Source of the DNA: Natrinema versiforme JCM 10478
GTDB lineage: Archaea > Halobacteriota > Halobacteria > Halobacteriales > Natrialbaceae
DNA length: 64,000 bases
Assembly (NCBI RefSeq): GCF_000337195.1
Contig: NZ_AOID01000064.1
Span: 53,076-117,075, forward strand
Direction of reading: 5' to 3'
Positions 61,866 to 64,000 of the stretch are shown one piece after another. The position numbers and the translations under genes were made by a program. Within the stretch, counting starts at the first letter, position 1. Each line of letters begins with the position of its first letter. A model generated the notes under the pieces. It ran no database searches and was not told the DNA's origin. It saw only the letters and a program-made list of their open reading frames with translations.

Positions 61866-63368
61866 CTACGAGGACATATTCCACTCCCGCAGCTCACCAT
61901 CGACAACGACCTCGCTCCCGACATCCTCGAACGTGACGCCGCCGTAGGCGACACTGCTATTCGACCCTGCGTAAACGCCCGCATCGCCACAGTCCGCCGC
62001 TCGAGCGGCCGTCAGCGTCGCATCGACGTTCTCTCGGAATCGGAATGCCTGACTCGACGCACCCTTAGCCGTCACGGTACTCAGTTTCAGATCATCCATA
62101 TCGTCAAAGAGGATCGAGTTCGTGAACTCTCCGTCAACGATGGTGTTCGATATTTCGGCACCGTCGAACCCAGCCGCGTAGATCCCCGATCCGGCGGCCA
62201 GTCCCCGGTTGTCGGTCCTGATCGTGACATTAGTGATCGTCAATTCCCGTCGACCGCTCTTGAGCTGTCCGAGCGAGATACCCCTTGCATTCTCGATACA
62301 CGAGACACAGTCGATCGTCAAGTCCGCGATCTCGTCCCCGGTGTCACCTCTAATCGCCGCAGACAGGCAACCAGTGATATAGCCATCTCTGATCGTGATC
62401 GACTCGTTGCCGTTCCGGTGCATGTGGACACCGTAGTCCGGACCGTTCTCTGGATCGATCTCGAAGTTCTCGAGAGTGCAGTTCCGCGTCGGCGTCCCGT
62501 CGCTCCCGGCCAGCGATTCGTCGGTACCGTTCCAGACGCTGTTCGACGCAATCTCCGATGTTTGATTGTCGAACTGTATCGGTGCGTTCGATCCGGCCTC
62601 ACCGCCTCGAGTCGCCCAGTAGCTGTCGATATTGATATTTTTGGACGACACGACATCGATGTGATGGTAGTAGATACGGTCGCCGTAGACGTCCTCTAAC
62701 CGGACGTTTTCTGCGTGCGCGAGCATGATGCCGTTCGTTTCTGGCGAATCGATTCGGACATTACAGATCCCCCAGTTCGACGCGCCACCGTACTCGACCG
62801 TGTCGTAGCCCCGATTGGAGAGGAGTGCCCGTCCCTCCTCCCCGTTGGGCCGAGATCCCTCGAAGACCGTCGAGCGACCCGCACCTAGCAGGATCGTATC
62901 GTCGCCGATCAGCGGCGTCCGCTCGAAGATGTACCGGCCGGGCGGGAAGTAAACAATTCCGCCGCCAGCCGACTCAACTTCCGCCAGGAGGTCGTGGACA
63001 TTCTGACCGACCTCGGTCTCGCCGTCACCCTCGATCCCGTGGGCTTCGACGTTCCAGACGGGAGTTTCCGCGGTGCGCGCGTCGACGAACTCCGCCGCCT
63101 CGAAGTGGCTCGTTCCCGGCACCGGCTGATCAGGGCTTCCCTGTCCGCTGAAATACACCCAGTCCTCTCTCGAGGTGTCCCAGCGCCATGTAATTCTCTG
63201 ATCGGTCGCGTGGTAAAGTTCGTCGTCGTACTCGCCCTCAGCGGGCCGGTCAGCAATCGGTCCCCGAACGATCGCGTGTTTGTCGACGGCCTCGACCGTG
63301 TCGGTGTGGTCCCACTCCTCGCCTTCGTCAAACGTACCGAGGTCAAGTCGCGGTGTTCGCTCAACCAT
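61866..63368 (-). CDS. right-handed parallel beta-helix (pectate-lyase-fold) protein
   Basis: A 500-residue protein. The N-terminal domain (1-95: LDLGTFDEGEEWDHTDTVEAVD, ITWRWDTSREDWVYFSGQGS) is of a kind often found in front of haloarchaeal beta-helix proteins. Next is the pectin-lyase-type entry VEAHGIEGDGETEVGQNVHDLLAEVESAGGGIVYFPPGRYIF, then beta-helix coils with repeated N/D-G-I and T-I-x-x patterns to the end. Such proteins cut, epimerise or bind polysaccharides or form surface structures. It has no signal peptide of its own but lies 2 bases after a tiny lipoprotein gene. The catalytic residues of a known glycosidase family cannot be identified. Confidence 0.85.
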   Translation of the reverse strand: MVERTPRLDLGTFDEGEEWDHTDTVEAVDKHAIVRGPIADRPAEGEYDDELYHATDQRITWRWDTSREDWVYFSGQGSPDQPVPGTSHFEAAEFVDARTAETPVWNVEAHGIEGDGETEVGQNVHDLLAEVESAGGGIVYFPPGRYIFERTPLIGDDTILLGAGRSTVFEGSRPNGEEGRALLSNRGYDTVEYGGASNWGICNVRIDSPETNGIMLAHAENVRLEDVYGDRIYYHHIDVVSSKNINIDSYWATRGGEAGSNAPIQFDNQTSEIASNSVWNGTDESLAGSDGTPTRNCTLENFEIDPENGPDYGVHMHRNGNESITIRDGYITGCLSAAIRGDTGDEIADLTIDCVSCIENARGISLGQLKSGRRELTITNVTIRTDNRGLAAGSGIYAAGFDGAEISNTIVDGEFTNSILFDDMDDLKLSTVTAKGASSQAFRFRENVDATLTAARAADCGDAGVYAGSNSSVAYGGVTFEDVGSEVVVDGELREWNMSS

Positions 63369-63370
63369 TG

Positions 63371-63517
63371 TTACTCGCTTCCGGATCCGTATTCGCGTCC
63401 GTATGCGGTTCCGTAGTCAGTGACCGACGAGTCACTTTCCGTACAGCCTGCCAACAAGAGAGAGGTTCCTGAGACCGCGATGAGAACGTCCCGCCGACGG
63501 AGATCTGAATTGGTCAT
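63371..63517 (-). CDS. very small twin-arginine lipoprotein
   Basis: A 48-residue peptide. It reads as a complete leader, MTNSDLRRRDVLIAVSGT then LLLAGC, followed by only 25 residues with repeated Tyr-Gly (DYGTAYGREYGSGSE). The twin-arginine motif RRRDVL and lipobox LAGC predict a tiny lipid-anchored surface peptide. Start at 63517 is chosen because a TATA box (GTTTATACC, minus strand, about 63540-63550) is some 27 bases upstream, indicating a leaderless message; an ATG seven codons earlier would lie too close to it. It precedes the beta-helix gene by 2 bases, so they form one operon. Such minute lipoproteins are often missed in annotation. Confidence 0.75.
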   Translation of the reverse strand: MTNSDLRRRDVLIAVSGTSLLLAGCTESDSSVTDYGTAYGREYGSGSE

Positions 63518-63639
63518 ACGGCTGGACTGTCTTGCCATGGTATAAACATATTGTCTCGGGAAATCGAACTCCTCGAACCAATCCGGCCGACTGCCCGACG
63601 GATTCTGCGCTCGATCGAGGCCGACGATGTGGCCGATAG

Positions 63640-63924
63640 ATCCGTGATCGCCGGCGATTCATTCGTTGCGGCTGCCCGGATCTGTCTCGGCGTTCGGATG
63701 GCAAATCTCGCAGTGCTGCACTCGCTCGTTCTCAGCAGCGTTTCGTCCGCAAGACAGAACCCGAACTCGAGGAGTGCAGGCATGATCCGATTGCAGCGAC
63801 GCTTGGTTCGACTGGATCACCGTTCGACTGCTCGAGATGCGGCGCATCAGGCGTACTGATCAATCACTATGCAGAAATTCAAGCAGAACTGCATTCGACA
63901 GCGCCAGAGGTGCTGTTTCGTTAA
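63640..63924 (+). pseudogene. cysteine-containing gene fragment cut by an insertion sequence
   Basis: An open plus-strand frame begins after a stop at 63637-63639 and ends at 63922-63924. It reads IRCGCPDLSRRSDG, then EPELEECRHDPIAATLGST, CSRCGASGVLINHYAEIQAELH and stops at EVLFR, the last codons lying in what looks like the terminal sequence of an insertion sequence (TGCTGTTTCGTTAAG). Two Cys pairs (CGC, CSRC) suggest a small zinc-binding domain. No start codon and no family recognised; it is probably the 3' part of a gene truncated by the insertion. Confidence 0.4.
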
Positions 63925-63961
63925 GCGTGAAAAGTGAGGCGGCACGATTTTGTGGTGCTCT

Positions 63962-64000
63962 ATGCCAAAAATCGACCGCCTCAGTGGGTGTAGCGACTGG
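63962..64000 (+). CDS. start of an IS6-family transposase, running off the window
   Basis: Thirteen codons, MPKIDRLSGCSDW, match the start typical of haloarchaeal IS6-type transposases. The upstream TGCTGTTTCGTTAAGCGTG (about 63911) resembles the terminal repeat of such elements. The rest lies outside the window. Confidence 0.5.
   Translation, partial: MPKIDRLSGCSDW

Overview
The window looks like a chromosomal or megaplasmid segment of a halophilic archaeon, probably of the Natrialba/Haloterrigena/Natrinema type. Proteins are very acidic, the metabolic genes are GC-rich with many GAC/GAG/GTC codons, and promoters are archaeal TATA boxes 20-30 bases before the start with few Shine-Dalgarno sites. 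Secreted binding proteins carry twin-arginine plus lipobox leaders, and the insertion sequences and small protein families (UspA, DUF2249, DUF2270) are haloarchaeal in style. No rRNA, tRNA or CRISPR array was seen.

Layout. 0-3 kb: a zinc-ribbon/TRAM-like protein, a PadR regulator and a decayed short-chain dehydrogenase. 3-8 kb: an IclR regulator with a palindromic operator, a class III CoA-transferase, a CitE-like lyase and a CitMHS-type carboxylate transporter, i.e. a compact organic-acid module. 9-28 kb: a large catabolic region. It holds an IclR regulator, a fumarate-reductase-type flavoprotein, an isochorismatase-fold amidase, a hydantoinase-type cyclic amidohydrolase, a CoA-transferase, an HMG-CoA-lyase-like enzyme, both subunits of an aconitase/isopropylmalate-isomerase-like dehydratase, a PEP-mutase/isocitrate-lyase-type C-C lyase, two MmgE/PrpD proteins, a SnoaL-like protein, an LLM flavin/F420 oxidoreductase and a complete branched-chain-amino-acid-type ABC importer whose two ATPases are fused. 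It reads as import, ring opening, amide hydrolysis, then breakdown of a branched dicarboxylic acid to pyruvate/acyl-CoA units. The substrate is unknown.

28-48.5 kb: an accessory island bounded by two related, decayed insertion sequences in the same orientation. Inside are an AT-rich IclR gene, more broken transposases, a UspA protein, a DASS transporter, and a tripartite tricarboxylate transporter operon with a tricarballylate-dehydrogenase-like flavoprotein and a PrpF isomerase. A second block has 3-methylaspartate ammonia-lyase, an IclR regulator, an NhaC antiporter, L-asparaginase and a D-amino-acid oxidase family enzyme. 48.5-58 kb: stress and ion homeostasis: two UspA proteins, a four-repeat DUF2249 protein, a DUF3592 protein, a KhtT/KhtU potassium/proton antiporter pair, a broken replication-type primase gene with short repeats in front, a DUF2270 protein and an FNT-family channel. 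58-64 kb: a TRAP transporter operon, a parallel beta-helix protein behind a tiny lipoprotein gene, and the edge of another insertion sequence that runs off the window.

The unifying theme is uptake and breakdown of di- and tricarboxylic acids and nitrogen-containing precursors. Four IclR regulators each sit beside or near a catabolic block, and five different carboxylate/solute transporter systems are present (CitMHS, BCAA-type ABC, DASS, TTT, TRAP). Functions are assigned from recognisable motifs read by eye; no database search was possible.
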